DNA from: JADJPL01 sp041183125
GTDB taxonomy: Bacteria > Bacteroidota > Bacteroidia > Chitinophagales > Saprospiraceae
Direction: 5' to 3'
Length of the DNA: 12,180 nt
Assembly (NCBI GenBank): GCA_041183125.1
Contig: JBEGMH010000234.1
Location: forward strand, 1 to 12,180
Shown: piece after piece, positions 6,227 to 12,180 of the stretch
Position numbering within the stretch: position 1 is the first letter of the stretch
Layout: every line of letters begins with the position of its first letter
Translations under genes and position numbers: made by a program
Notes under the pieces: model-generated
Database searches by the model: none
What the model saw: only the letters and a program-made list of their open reading frames with translations
Told to the model about the DNA's origin: nothing

Positions 6227-7249
6227 TTAAGCGATCTCCTTCAACACATCCATCACCCGCGCTACCATGGCCGGCGTGACCTCGAGGTGGGTCACGAAGC
6301 GCACGGTTTGTGGGCCGAAAGGCGAGGCGAGAATCCCGTGCTCTGCTAATTTCTGCAAGAGGGAAGCTGCCGTATGCGGGGGTTCAACGTCGAAAATCAC
6401 GATATTCGTTTTGACCGGGCGTACCTCGGCCACAAAAGGCAGGGTTTCCAGCAAAGCCCCTATCTGCCGCGCATGGGCGTTGTCCTCCCGCAGGCGCTCG
6501 ACGTGGTGGTCCAGGGCATAAATACCCGCTGCTGCCAAGTAGCCAGCCTGCCGCATACCACCGCCCAGGGCTTTGCGCAAACGGCGGGCCTGGCGGATGA
6601 AGTCCTCGCTGCCTGTCAGCAGGGAGCCTACCGGGGCGCCCAACCCTTTCGACAAGCACAGCGAAATGCTGTCGAACTCCCGGCCGACTTCTTCCGGCGT
6701 CTCGCCGGTTTCCACCAAGGCATTGAACAGGCGGGCCCCGTCGAGGTGCAGCCGCAACCCTTTTGCTGCACAGACCTTTCGGATCGGGCGGATTTCGTCC
6801 AGCGTGTAATAGCTGCCCCCGCCTTTGTTGGCCGTGTTCTCCAATACGACGAGCCGGCTCAGCGGCAGCCAGTCGGCGATGGGCTTGATCGCCGCTTCCA
6901 CTTGCTGCGCCGTGATTTTCCCGTACTGCCCTTTGATCAGGTTGACCCCGATAGCGGAGTTGAACGCATAGCCGCCCACCTCGTACTGGTAGATGTGCGA
7001 GTTCTCGTCGCAGATGACCTCGTCGAGCGGCTGGGTATGTACCTTGAGCGCGATTTGGTTGGTCATCGTGCCCGAAGGGCAGAAAAGGGCCGCTTCTTTG
7101 CCAAAAAGCGCTGCTACTTTTGCCTCCAGGGCATTGACCGTAGGGTCTTCCCGGAACACATCATCGCCTACCGGTGCGCGGAACATGGCCTCTAACATCG
7201 CCGGGGTCGGCTTGGTGACCGTATCGCTGACCAAATTGATTTTTTCCAT
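6227..7249 (-). CDS. ltaE: Low-specificity L-threonine aldolase
   Basis: A 340-residue pyridoxal-phosphate enzyme of fold type I that splits L-threonine or allo-threonine into glycine and acetaldehyde in the cytoplasm. It opens with the family signature INLVSDTVTKPTPAML and continues with VGDDVFREDPTV, FCPSGTMTNQIAL and LENTANKGGG. The cofactor aspartate lies in LHLDGARLFNA (Asp170), and the Schiff-base lysine in LCLSKGLGAPVGS (Lys201). Length agrees with bacterial LtaE/GLY1 proteins. The ATG at 7249 (MEKINLVSD) fits the family; an in-frame extension to 7339 would overlap the end of the ATPase gene and has no family resemblance. It is the last gene of a minus-strand run behind the DUF4143 ATPase, with a 70-base gap in which I see no clear -7 box. 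Orthologous enzymes sometimes prefer beta-hydroxy-amino acids other than threonine. Confidence 0.93.
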   Translation of the reverse strand: MEKINLVSDTVTKPTPAMLEAMFRAPVGDDVFREDPTVNALEAKVAALFGKEAALFCPSGTMTNQIALKVHTQPLDEVICDENSHIYQYEVGGYAFNSAIGVNLIKGQYGKITAQQVEAAIKPIADWLPLSRLVVLENTANKGGGSYYTLDEIRPIRKVCAAKGLRLHLDGARLFNALVETGETPEEVGREFDSISLCLSKGLGAPVGSLLTGSEDFIRQARRLRKALGGGMRQAGYLAAAGIYALDHHVERLREDNAHARQIGALLETLPFVAEVRPVKTNIVIFDVEPPHTAASLLQKLAEHGILASPFGPQTVRFVTHLEVTPAMVARVMDVLKEIA

Positions 7250-7319
7250 CGTATCGTTTTTTGCAGGGTTGCGTAAAAGCCCGTCTTTGAACCGCTTGTA
7301 TAAAAACGCAACAAGTCTG

Positions 7320-8450
7320 TTAGCTAAAAAAATCCTCAAAATTACTCGGGGTCACGATTTCCGTGGCGACTGGGCCATAGCTTTCTACAAAACTACTAGG
7401 AAAAGTATAGCGAGAGTACTGCCCCCATTTGAATTCCCAAGCCCTGAATACCCCGTTCGACTCCTCCACATAGTCAATTTCCTGCTGCGTCTTGGTGCGC
7501 CAAAAATAGCGCTTTCCGTGGTGTTGCGAATAATTATTGAATTTCCAGCGCTCGCTAATGAGAAAATTTTCCCACAGCGCCCCTGTGTCCTGGCGCAAGG
7601 TCAGGGGACTAAAATTTTCGAGTACGGCGTTCCGTATTCCATTGTCGTAAAAATACACTTTTCGGTTACTACTTATCTCATTGCGCAAATTTCTACTCAG
7701 AGGCATCAAACGGAATACGATAAAGGACTTTTCCAGAAGCTCCAGGTAGCTAGACACCGTATTCTTGTCTATCCCCAAGAGCTGCGACAACTCGTTGTAC
7801 GATACTTCCGACCCCAACTGGAGCGCCAGGGCCTGCAGCAGTTTTTCCAACAGTTCTGGCTTTCTGACCCCACGGAACTCAAAAATATCTTTGTACAAAT
7901 AACTACCGGACAAAGAGAGCAATACCTCTCGCTCCTGGCCCTGCTGATTGATTACCTCAGGGTACATCCCATAGATCAATCGCGATTCCAACTGCTCTCG
8001 AGCCTCCAGCGTCGAAGTGGCAGCAACCAGCTCCCTCCAGGCAATGGGAAAGAGCGTATATTCCCATTTTCTACCGGTGAGGGGTTCCTTGATCTCGTTA
8101 GCCAGATCAAAAGATGAGGAACCAGTGGCAATGACCTGAATATCGGGTAGCTCATCCGCAAAAATCTTCAACGTGAGACCAATATTGCGGATACGCTGGG
8201 CCTCGTCTATGACCAATAGCTTTTTCCCTCCCGCGACTTCCCGTAAGACCGCCAGGGACGGATCGGTCAGTTTCCTGCGTACTTCTACCCGGTCGGCATT
8301 GAGAAATACCGCGTTCCCGTCGAAATCAGCCAACAACTTTTTCACCAGGGAGGTCTTACCTGTCTGACGTGCACCCATTAAGACTACTACCTTCCCCTGG
8401 AACAAGCGGGAACGTATCCGCTCCAGCATAAGACGAGGTATAAATTTCAT
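7320..8450 (-). CDS. AAA_14 / DUF4143 family ATPase, probably acquired
   Basis: A 376-residue protein with the two-part plan of the AAA_14-DUF4143 family. The ATPase half has Walker A GARQTGKTS (Lys32), Walker B LLVIDEAQ (Asp82, Glu83) and a sensor-like IATGSSSFDL. Past the middle is a winged-helix-like stretch (VSYNELSQLLGIDKNTVSSY), then the DUF4143 region. Its end, with EIDYV and AWEFKWG (Asp326, Glu339, Lys341), has the D...ExK spacing of PD-(D/E)XK nuclease folds. The function of this widespread, patchily distributed family is not established; defence, mobile-element and toxin-type roles are all only suggestions. The ATG at 8450 is preferred over an in-frame TTG at 8471, which would start inside the palindrome. 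GC is low: lines 7621-7680 and 7681-7740 count 23 and 25 of 60, against 38 of 60 in the neighbouring aldolase (6661-6720). The gene starts inside a 58-bp palindrome and appears intact. Confidence 0.88.
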   Translation of the reverse strand: MKFIPRLMLERIRSRLFQGKVVVLMGARQTGKTSLVKKLLADFDGNAVFLNADRVEVRRKLTDPSLAVLREVAGGKKLLVIDEAQRIRNIGLTLKIFADELPDIQVIATGSSSFDLANEIKEPLTGRKWEYTLFPIAWRELVAATSTLEAREQLESRLIYGMYPEVINQQGQEREVLLSLSGSYLYKDIFEFRGVRKPELLEKLLQALALQLGSEVSYNELSQLLGIDKNTVSSYLELLEKSFIVFRLMPLSRNLRNEISSNRKVYFYDNGIRNAVLENFSPLTLRQDTGALWENFLISERWKFNNYSQHHGKRYFWRTKTQQEIDYVEESNGVFRAWEFKWGQYSRYTFPSSFVESYGPVATEIVTPSNFEDFFS

Positions 8451-8506
8451 TTTCGTGATTATATTCACCAAAAGTAATTACTTTTGGTGAATATAATCAC
8501 GAAAAT
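8449..8506. repeat. Perfect 58-bp palindrome at the start of the DUF4143 ATPase gene
   Basis: Bases 8449-8477 are the exact reverse complement of 8478-8506, with no loop and no mismatch; pairing ends abruptly at both edges. The element is AT-rich in a GC-rich neighbourhood. It includes two bases of the ATPase start codon (8448-8450) and fills most of the 80-base gap to dapF. Each arm contains GTGA-N6-TCAC (8455-8468 and 8487-8500), and each strand carries TACTTTTG across the centre (8479-8486 on plus, 8476-8469 on minus). It could be an operator with a promoter inside, a hairpin that hides the start codon when transcribed from dapF, or a mobile-element end. The structure is certain; the role is open. 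Confidence 0.97.
8469..8476 (-). promoter_or_regulatory. Candidate -7 box of the DUF4143 ATPase gene
   Basis: On the minus strand TACTTTTG matches TAnnTTTG at all fixed positions and lies 18 bases before the ATG at 8450, predicting a very short leader of about a dozen bases. A TTG at the -33 distance is lacking. Because of the palindrome the same box occurs on the plus strand at 8479-8486, facing antisense into the end of dapF. One GTGA-N6-TCAC element would cover the predicted start of transcription and the other the region just upstream of the box. Confidence 0.4.
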
Positions 8507-8530
8507 CGATAAAATGAGTGCGGGGGCTCT

Positions 8531-9325
8531 TTACCCCAGTACAATCTCCCCGGAGAACACCTGCACGGCGGGGCCGCAAAGCCAGACCTGCCGGAAGCGC
8601 TCCCCGTCGAAGTGGAAGCGCACGCGCAGCTCCCCTCCTTTGGCCACTACCGGGATATCCCAGCCGCCCAGCGGGTTTTCCTCTTGGCTGACGAACGCGA
8701 TGGCGGCGGCTGTTGCACCGGTGCCACAGGCCAGGGTTTCGTCTTCGACCCCGCGCTCATAGGTGCCTATGCGCATCCCGGTTGTGGTTTCCTGGACGAA
8801 GTTGACATTGATGCCGTCCTGGGCAAATTCCGGGGAGTAGCGCACGCGGCGCCCTTCCGATACCACGTCGAAGCCTTCTAATTTAGGGATAAAGCGGACG
8901 TAGTGGGGCGATCCCGTGTTCAGTACGCAGTACCCATTAGCCCAGTGCCAGTGCTCAATATCCCGGATATGTACCTCGATCCAATCCGGGCGCACGACCA
9001 CGGCTTCGTGGGGCCCATCGTTGGCTAAAAAGCAGCATTCCTGCGGTGCTATCCCAAGGAAGTGGGCAAACGCCACGACACAGCGGGCTCCGTTGCCACA
9101 AAGAGAGCCCTCGCCCCCGTCGGCGTTGAAGTACAGCATCTCGAAATCATAGCCTTCCGCTGCTTGCAACAGGATCAGGCCGTCCGCACCAATGCCGAAA
9201 CGGCGGTCACAGAGGCGGGCGATACGCGCACGGTCGCCGCGGTGCAGGGTATGGTGCCTACGCTGGTCTATCAGGACGAAGTCATTGCCCGCGCCCTGGT
9301 ATTTGTAAAAAGTGATTTTTTCCAT
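8531..9325 (-). CDS. dapF: Diaminopimelate epimerase
   Basis: A 264-residue cytoplasmic enzyme that interconverts LL- and meso-diaminopimelate, the last shared step before lysine and the meso-DAP of peptidoglycan. It works without cofactor using two cysteines, both visible: Cys76 in SLCGNGARC and Cys200 in LACGTGATAAA. Other family signatures are YQGAGNDFVLID at the N-terminus, CDRRFGIGADGL, MLYFNADGGEG, and NGYCVLNTGSPHYVRF. A Gly stands where the motif usually reads NADGS. Length is normal. The ATG at 9325 (MEKITFYKYQGAGNDF) fits the family start; a longer in-frame start at 9361 would run back over the candidate promoter. It is divergent from htrA and leads the minus-strand run dapF, DUF4143 ATPase, threonine aldolase, though the 58-bp palindrome interrupts that run. 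Confidence 0.96.
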   Translation of the reverse strand: MEKITFYKYQGAGNDFVLIDQRRHHTLHRGDRARIARLCDRRFGIGADGLILLQAAEGYDFEMLYFNADGGEGSLCGNGARCVVAFAHFLGIAPQECCFLANDGPHEAVVVRPDWIEVHIRDIEHWHWANGYCVLNTGSPHYVRFIPKLEGFDVVSEGRRVRYSPEFAQDGINVNFVQETTTGMRIGTYERGVEDETLACGTGATAAAIAFVSQEENPLGGWDIPVVAKGGELRVRFHFDGERFRQVWLCGPAVQVFSGEIVLG

Positions 9326-9331
9326 AGCCGT

Positions 9332-9363
9332 TAAAAGTACGCTTTTGCCCAAAAAATGCAAAA
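9332..9363 (-). promoter_or_regulatory. Candidate dapF promoter
   Basis: On the minus strand TTTTG (9363-9359) is followed after exactly 19 bases by TACTTTTA (9339-9332), which matches the TAnnTTTG consensus except for its last base. Spacing is ideal for Bacteroidota. The -7 box ends only six bases before the dapF ATG at 9325, so transcription would start at or next to the first codon and the message would be nearly leaderless. Confidence 0.4.
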
Positions 9364-9414
9364 CCTATATGCCTTCCTGAACCATGTCCCTGGGGAAAAA
9401 CGTTTTATACAGCG

Positions 9415-9422
9415 TATATTTG
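9415..9422 (+). promoter_or_regulatory. Candidate -7 box of htrA
   Basis: TATATTTG is a full match to the TAnnTTTG consensus. It predicts a transcript start near 9429 and a leader of about 30 bases before the ATG at 9458. It would lie inside the coding region if an earlier in-frame ATG at 9356 were used, which is one reason to prefer 9458. No good -33 TTG is seen at the usual distance. Confidence 0.45.
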
Positions 9423-9457
9423 ACCCTGCGCAACCCGGAACAAGCGCATACCACTTC

Positions 9458-10876
9458 ATGAAGAACCTTTTGCCTTACCTCCTCAGCTCTTTTGGCAGCG
9501 CCTTAGCCGCGGTAGCCCTATACCGATATCTAGAGCCTACACCTGTTCAAGCCCCGACTGTCCCTGCACTAGTTCACTCCAGGAGCGCGCTCAAGAGCAG
9601 TCCGGCTTTTGCACAGGCGAGCATGCCCGGCGATTTCACCCTGGCCTCTGGGTTAGCAACGCCTTGTGTGGTCAACATCACGACGGTGCAACAAGGGCGG
9701 CGGCTCGGGTTCCTGCACGGCGAGGAAGAGATGTCGGCCTCCGGCTCGGGGGTCATCCTTTCGGAAAACGGGCTGATCGTGACCAACCACCACGTGGTAG
9801 AGGACAGCCGGGATATCCTGGTCACCCTCTACGACAAGCGCGAGTTCAGCGCCCGGCTGCTCGGTACAGACCCTTCCACCGACCTAGCCCTGCTCCAGAT
9901 CGAAGCACCGGGCCTACAACACATCACGTTTGGCAACTCCGACTCACTGCAAGTCGGCGAGTGGGTGCTCGCCGTCGGCAACCCCTTCAACCTCGAATCT
10001 ACCGTGACCGCCGGTATCGTCAGCGCCAAGGGGCGGAGCATTGACATCCTGGAGGGGCAAGACCGGATCGAATCCTTCATCCAGACCGATGCCGTCGTCA
10101 ATCCCGGCAACAGCGGGGGCGCCCTCATCAACACCCGCGGCGAACTCGTGGGCATCAATACCGCCATCATGACCCAGTCGGGGCGCTACGAAGGCTATTC
10201 CTTCGCCGTGCCCTCCAACCTGGCGCGCAAAGTCATCGAAGACCTGCGCGACTACGGCGCCGTACAACGCGGTCTCTTAGGCGTCTATATCGAGCCGCTC
10301 AGCGTCGAAACCGCCCGGGAACTGGGGCTGCCCTCCGCAGAAGGGGTGCGCATCACCCGCGTTACCCCCGGCTCCGGTGCCGCCGATGCCGGCCTGCAAC
10401 GCGACGACGTCATCCTGCAGGTCAATGGCCAGACTACCCGCAGCATGTCGGAAATGCAGGAACAAGTAGGCCGGTACCGCCCCGGCAACACCCTCAATAT
10501 CGTTTTTTGGCGCAACAACCAACGCAAAACGGCCCGGGTACAACTCAAAGACAAACGCAACTCCACCGCGATCGCCAAAGCATACGACGACCAGCTCCTG
10601 CGGCAACTCGGCATGGAACTGCGCAACCTCTCCGAACAAGAGAAAGCCGGCCTCAAACGCGCAGGGGTGCGCGTCGTCAGCGTGCGCCGCCGCAGCATCA
10701 TCGAAGCCACCAACCTGCGACCCGACTTCATCATCACCCGCGTCAACGACAAGCCCATAGCCAACGTGGAGCAGTTCCTCGATGCCCTCCAGGATGTAGC
10801 CGGCAGCCGCGTGACCCTGCGGGGCTTTTACCAGGACGAGAAAGAACCCTATTACTACGTTTTTGAACTCAATTAA
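9458..10876 (+). CDS. degP: HtrA/DegP-family serine protease with two PDZ domains
   Basis: A 472-residue periplasmic or membrane-anchored protease/chaperone that handles misfolded envelope proteins. Residues about 3-22 form a hydrophobic N-terminal segment (signal peptide or anchor) followed by a Pro-rich stretch. The trypsin-like domain keeps the full triad: His112 in TNHHVVEDS, Asp142 in STDLALLQ and Ser219 in NPGNSGGALIN. PDZ1 starts at about residue 267 (RGLLGVYIEPLS, then PGSGAADAGLQRDDVILQVN). PDZ2 is a more divergent copy running to the C-terminus (RRRSIIEATNLRPDFIITRVN). Length and order match Bacteroidota Do/DegQ-like proteases. The start at 9458 is chosen because a -7 box lies at 9415-9422 and the preceding 34 residues (from ATG 9356) have no signal-peptide character. 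It is divergent from dapF. DegP, DegQ and DegS cannot be separated by eye, but two PDZ domains argue against DegS. Confidence 0.9.
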   Translation: MKNLLPYLLSSFGSALAAVALYRYLEPTPVQAPTVPALVHSRSALKSSPAFAQASMPGDFTLASGLATPCVVNITTVQQGRRLGFLHGEEEMSASGSGVILSENGLIVTNHHVVEDSRDILVTLYDKREFSARLLGTDPSTDLALLQIEAPGLQHITFGNSDSLQVGEWVLAVGNPFNLESTVTAGIVSAKGRSIDILEGQDRIESFIQTDAVVNPGNSGGALINTRGELVGINTAIMTQSGRYEGYSFAVPSNLARKVIEDLRDYGAVQRGLLGVYIEPLSVETARELGLPSAEGVRITRVTPGSGAADAGLQRDDVILQVNGQTTRSMSEMQEQVGRYRPGNTLNIVFWRNNQRKTARVQLKDKRNSTAIAKAYDDQLLRQLGMELRNLSEQEKAGLKRAGVRVVSVRRRSIIEATNLRPDFIITRVNDKPIANVEQFLDALQDVAGSRVTLRGFYQDEKEPYYYVFELN

Positions 10877-10935
10877 AGTCAATATGGGCGTTCAACCCGT
10901 ACAAAAGCGTACCTTCGCCAAAAATCCGATATACT

Positions 10936-12180
10936 TTGGAATTTCTCGTCAAAACCATGGCCGGGCTCGAAGAAGTCTTAGCCGCTGAACTGGACGCCAT
11001 CGGTGCCCAGGATATCCGACCGGGTACCCGCTCCGTGCAATGCAGCGGCGACCTGCGCCTCCTCTATCGCGCCAACCTCGAGTTGCGCACCGCCCTCCGC
11101 ATCCTACTGCCCCTGCGCAGCTTCCAGGTCTTTGATGAGAAAGCGCTCCACCTGCAGGTCGGACGCATAGACTGGACCGCCTACATGGATGCCGATGACA
11201 CCTTCGCCGTGGATTCCACCGTGTTCTCTACTTATTTCACCCACTCCCAGTACGTCGCCCTCAAGACCAAAGACGCTATCGTGGACCAGTTCCGGGAACT
11301 GACCGGACGACGCCCCAGCGTGGATACCGAAAACCCCAATATCCGCATCAACGTCCATATCTCCGATGCGCAGTGTACGGTCTCCCTGGACAGCAGCGGG
11401 GAATCGCTGCACCGCAGGGGCTATCGCCAGGACGGCCTCATCGCCCCCATCAACGAAGTCCTGGCCGCAGGCATGATCCTGCTGTCCGGTTGGACCGGCG
11501 ACGCGCCTTTCCTCGACCCGATGTGCGGCTCGGGCACCTTGCCCATCGAAGCTGCCCTCATCGCTACCCGAACCCCTCCCCAACTCTACCGCGAACATTT
11601 CCCCTTCATGCGCTGGCCCGATTTCGACCCCCTGATCTGGGCAGAAGTGCGCGCCAACGCCCGAGCCCAAATCCGGCCCGCCCCCGCTCCTATCTTCGGG
11701 TTCGACAAAAATTTCCAGGCGGTGCAAACCGCCGAAAACCACGCCAAAGTATTTCACCTCGAAAAGAGCATCCGCTTCGAGCGCCGCCGCTTCGAAACCC
11801 TGGAACCGCCCGCCCCAAATGGCATACTCATCGTCAACCCACCCTACGACGCCCGCCTGACCGATATCAATATCGAAGGGTTTTATATGATGATCGGCAG
11901 CCGGCTCAAACACCACTTCGCCGGCTACCAGGCCTGGCTCATCACCTCTAACCTCGATGCCATCAAACACATCGGCCTCCATACCTCCCGGCGCTTTACG
12001 CTTTACAACGGTGCCCTGGAGTGCAAGTATATCAAAATGGACCTCTACGAAGGTAGCCGAAGACCCCCTCGCGAAGCTACGGAAATAGCCGAAAACGCCA
12101 CCGAACGACCCCGCACGCGCAAACCATTCCAACCCCGCCCCCTGGAAGACCAACCTAGGCAAGCCCGTGAACTCCCCGCC
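10936..12180 (+). CDS. rlmL: RlmL-type THUMP domain 23S rRNA (guanine-N2) methyltransferase, 3' end outside window
   Basis: At least 415 residues, open to the right edge. The protein matches the N-terminal half of E. coli RlmKL, which makes m2G2445 in 23S rRNA. Order: a ferredoxin-like start (EFLVKTMAGLEEVLAAEL), a THUMP RNA-binding region at about 45-155 ending in INVHISDAQCTVSLDSSGES, then LHRRGYR. SAM-binding motif I is FLDPMCGSGTLPIEAAL (Asp194), and the catalytic motif is NPPY (301-304). The methyltransferase fold should end near residue 375 (LECKYIKMDLYEGS). Beyond it lies a Pro/Arg/Glu-rich, apparently disordered tail running out of the window. The start is taken as TTG 10936 because ATG 10957 would remove the conserved FLVKT strand; no upstream in-frame ATG precedes it closely. 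It follows the HtrA gene by 59 bases. The exact target base in this organism is inferred from homology. Confidence 0.85.
   Translation, partial: MEFLVKTMAGLEEVLAAELDAIGAQDIRPGTRSVQCSGDLRLLYRANLELRTALRILLPLRSFQVFDEKALHLQVGRIDWTAYMDADDTFAVDSTVFSTYFTHSQYVALKTKDAIVDQFRELTGRRPSVDTENPNIRINVHISDAQCTVSLDSSGESLHRRGYRQDGLIAPINEVLAAGMILLSGWTGDAPFLDPMCGSGTLPIEAALIATRTPPQLYREHFPFMRWPDFDPLIWAEVRANARAQIRPAPAPIFGFDKNFQAVQTAENHAKVFHLEKSIRFERRRFETLEPPAPNGILIVNPPYDARLTDINIEGFYMMIGSRLKHHFAGYQAWLITSNLDAIKHIGLHTSRRFTLYNGALECKYIKMDLYEGSRRPPREATEIAENATERPRTRKPFQPRPLEDQPRQARELPA

Noticed and set aside
6212..6228. Possible terminator AAAAAG / CTTTTT between the nuclease and aldolase genes
   Set aside because: The stem is about six bases, nearly all A-T, with a tiny loop; too weak to call, although its T run is suggestive.
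6374..7195. Plus-strand open frame of 273 codons inside the aldolase gene
   Set aside because: It is fully antisense to the PLP enzyme and has no independent start context or motif.
6993..8117. Long plus-strand open frame opposite the aldolase and ATPase genes
   Set aside because: It runs antisense across two recognisable genes with intact motifs, its translation shows no domain pattern, and it crosses their boundary. It is a by-product of codon composition.
7250..8530. Target-site duplication or matching inverted repeat at the far end of the ATPase gene
   Set aside because: I compared the bases after the ATPase stop (7250-7320) with those beyond the palindrome (8507-8530) and found no convincing direct or inverted match, so a classical insertion-sequence unit is not supported.
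9356..9457. Earlier in-frame ATG that would lengthen the HtrA protein by 34 residues
   Set aside because: A good -7 box lies at 9415-9422 inside that stretch, and the extra residues have no signal-peptide character. The hydrophobic N-terminus begins after the ATG at 9458.
11104..12162. 352-codon minus-strand open frame opposite the methyltransferase gene
   Set aside because: The plus-strand frame encodes clear THUMP, SAM-binding and NPPY motifs. The antisense translation is Gly/Asp/Val-rich and resembles no family I know.
1..12180. tRNA, rRNA, CRISPR array, transposase, phage or toxin-antitoxin genes
   Set aside because: I looked for spaced direct repeats, structural RNA signatures and typical protein motifs on both strands and saw none. 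MazG here is the pyrophosphohydrolase and is not accompanied by mazEF.

Overview
The window reads as chromosome of a Bacteroidota bacterium, probably from the Saprospiria/Lewinella-like side of the phylum. The basis is moderately high GC (about 60% in most genes), A-rich gene leaders without Shine-Dalgarno sequences, several TAnnTTTG-type -7 boxes, and typical Bacteroidota forms of a single-lipoyl pyruvate dehydrogenase E2, a bifunctional-nuclease/UVR protein and a free-standing RlmL-type RNA methyltransferase. The lineage is inferred from general features, not from a database match. I see no rRNA, tRNA, CRISPR array, transposase or phage gene, and no gene-free stretch longer than 300 bases.

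Layout. A perfect 22-bp hairpin (9-56) closes a BCCT-family transporter gene on the minus strand (70-1572). Divergent from it are a lysophospholipid-type acyltransferase (1668-2492) and the dihydrolipoyl acetyltransferase E2 gene (2648-3931), then a strong hairpin and a small CoA-binding Rossmann protein (4040-4408). A 69-residue four-cysteine membrane protein (minus, 4405-4614) is convergent with the CoA-binding gene and shares its stop tetranucleotide CTAG. It is divergent from mazG (4693-5460), and their candidate promoters interlock. A bifunctional nuclease/UVR gene follows (5596-6183). Three genes then run on the minus strand: dapF (9325-8531), an AAA_14/DUF4143 ATPase (8450-7320) and a threonine aldolase (7249-6227). 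Divergent from dapF is an HtrA/DegP protease gene (9458-10876), followed by an RlmL-type methyltransferase (10936 to beyond the right edge).

Most genes are housekeeping: lysine/peptidoglycan precursor supply (dapF), glycine/threonine metabolism, pyruvate oxidation, nucleotide-pool cleaning (mazG), envelope protein quality control (htrA) and ribosomal RNA modification. They form single genes or short groups, not one pathway.

The part that does not look like housekeeping is the AAA_14/DUF4143 gene. It is visibly poorer in GC than its neighbours (hand counts of 38-50% against 63%), sits between two metabolic genes, and begins inside a perfect, loopless 58-bp palindrome (8449-8506). Each arm holds a GTGA-N6-TCAC element of the geometry bound by Crp/Fnr dimers. 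The two elements are centred 32 bp (about three helical turns) apart, and a TACTTTTG -7-like box lies between them on each strand. I read this as an acquired gene carrying its own symmetrical control site, either an autoregulatory operator or the end of a mobile unit. It is the best candidate for something undescribed here.
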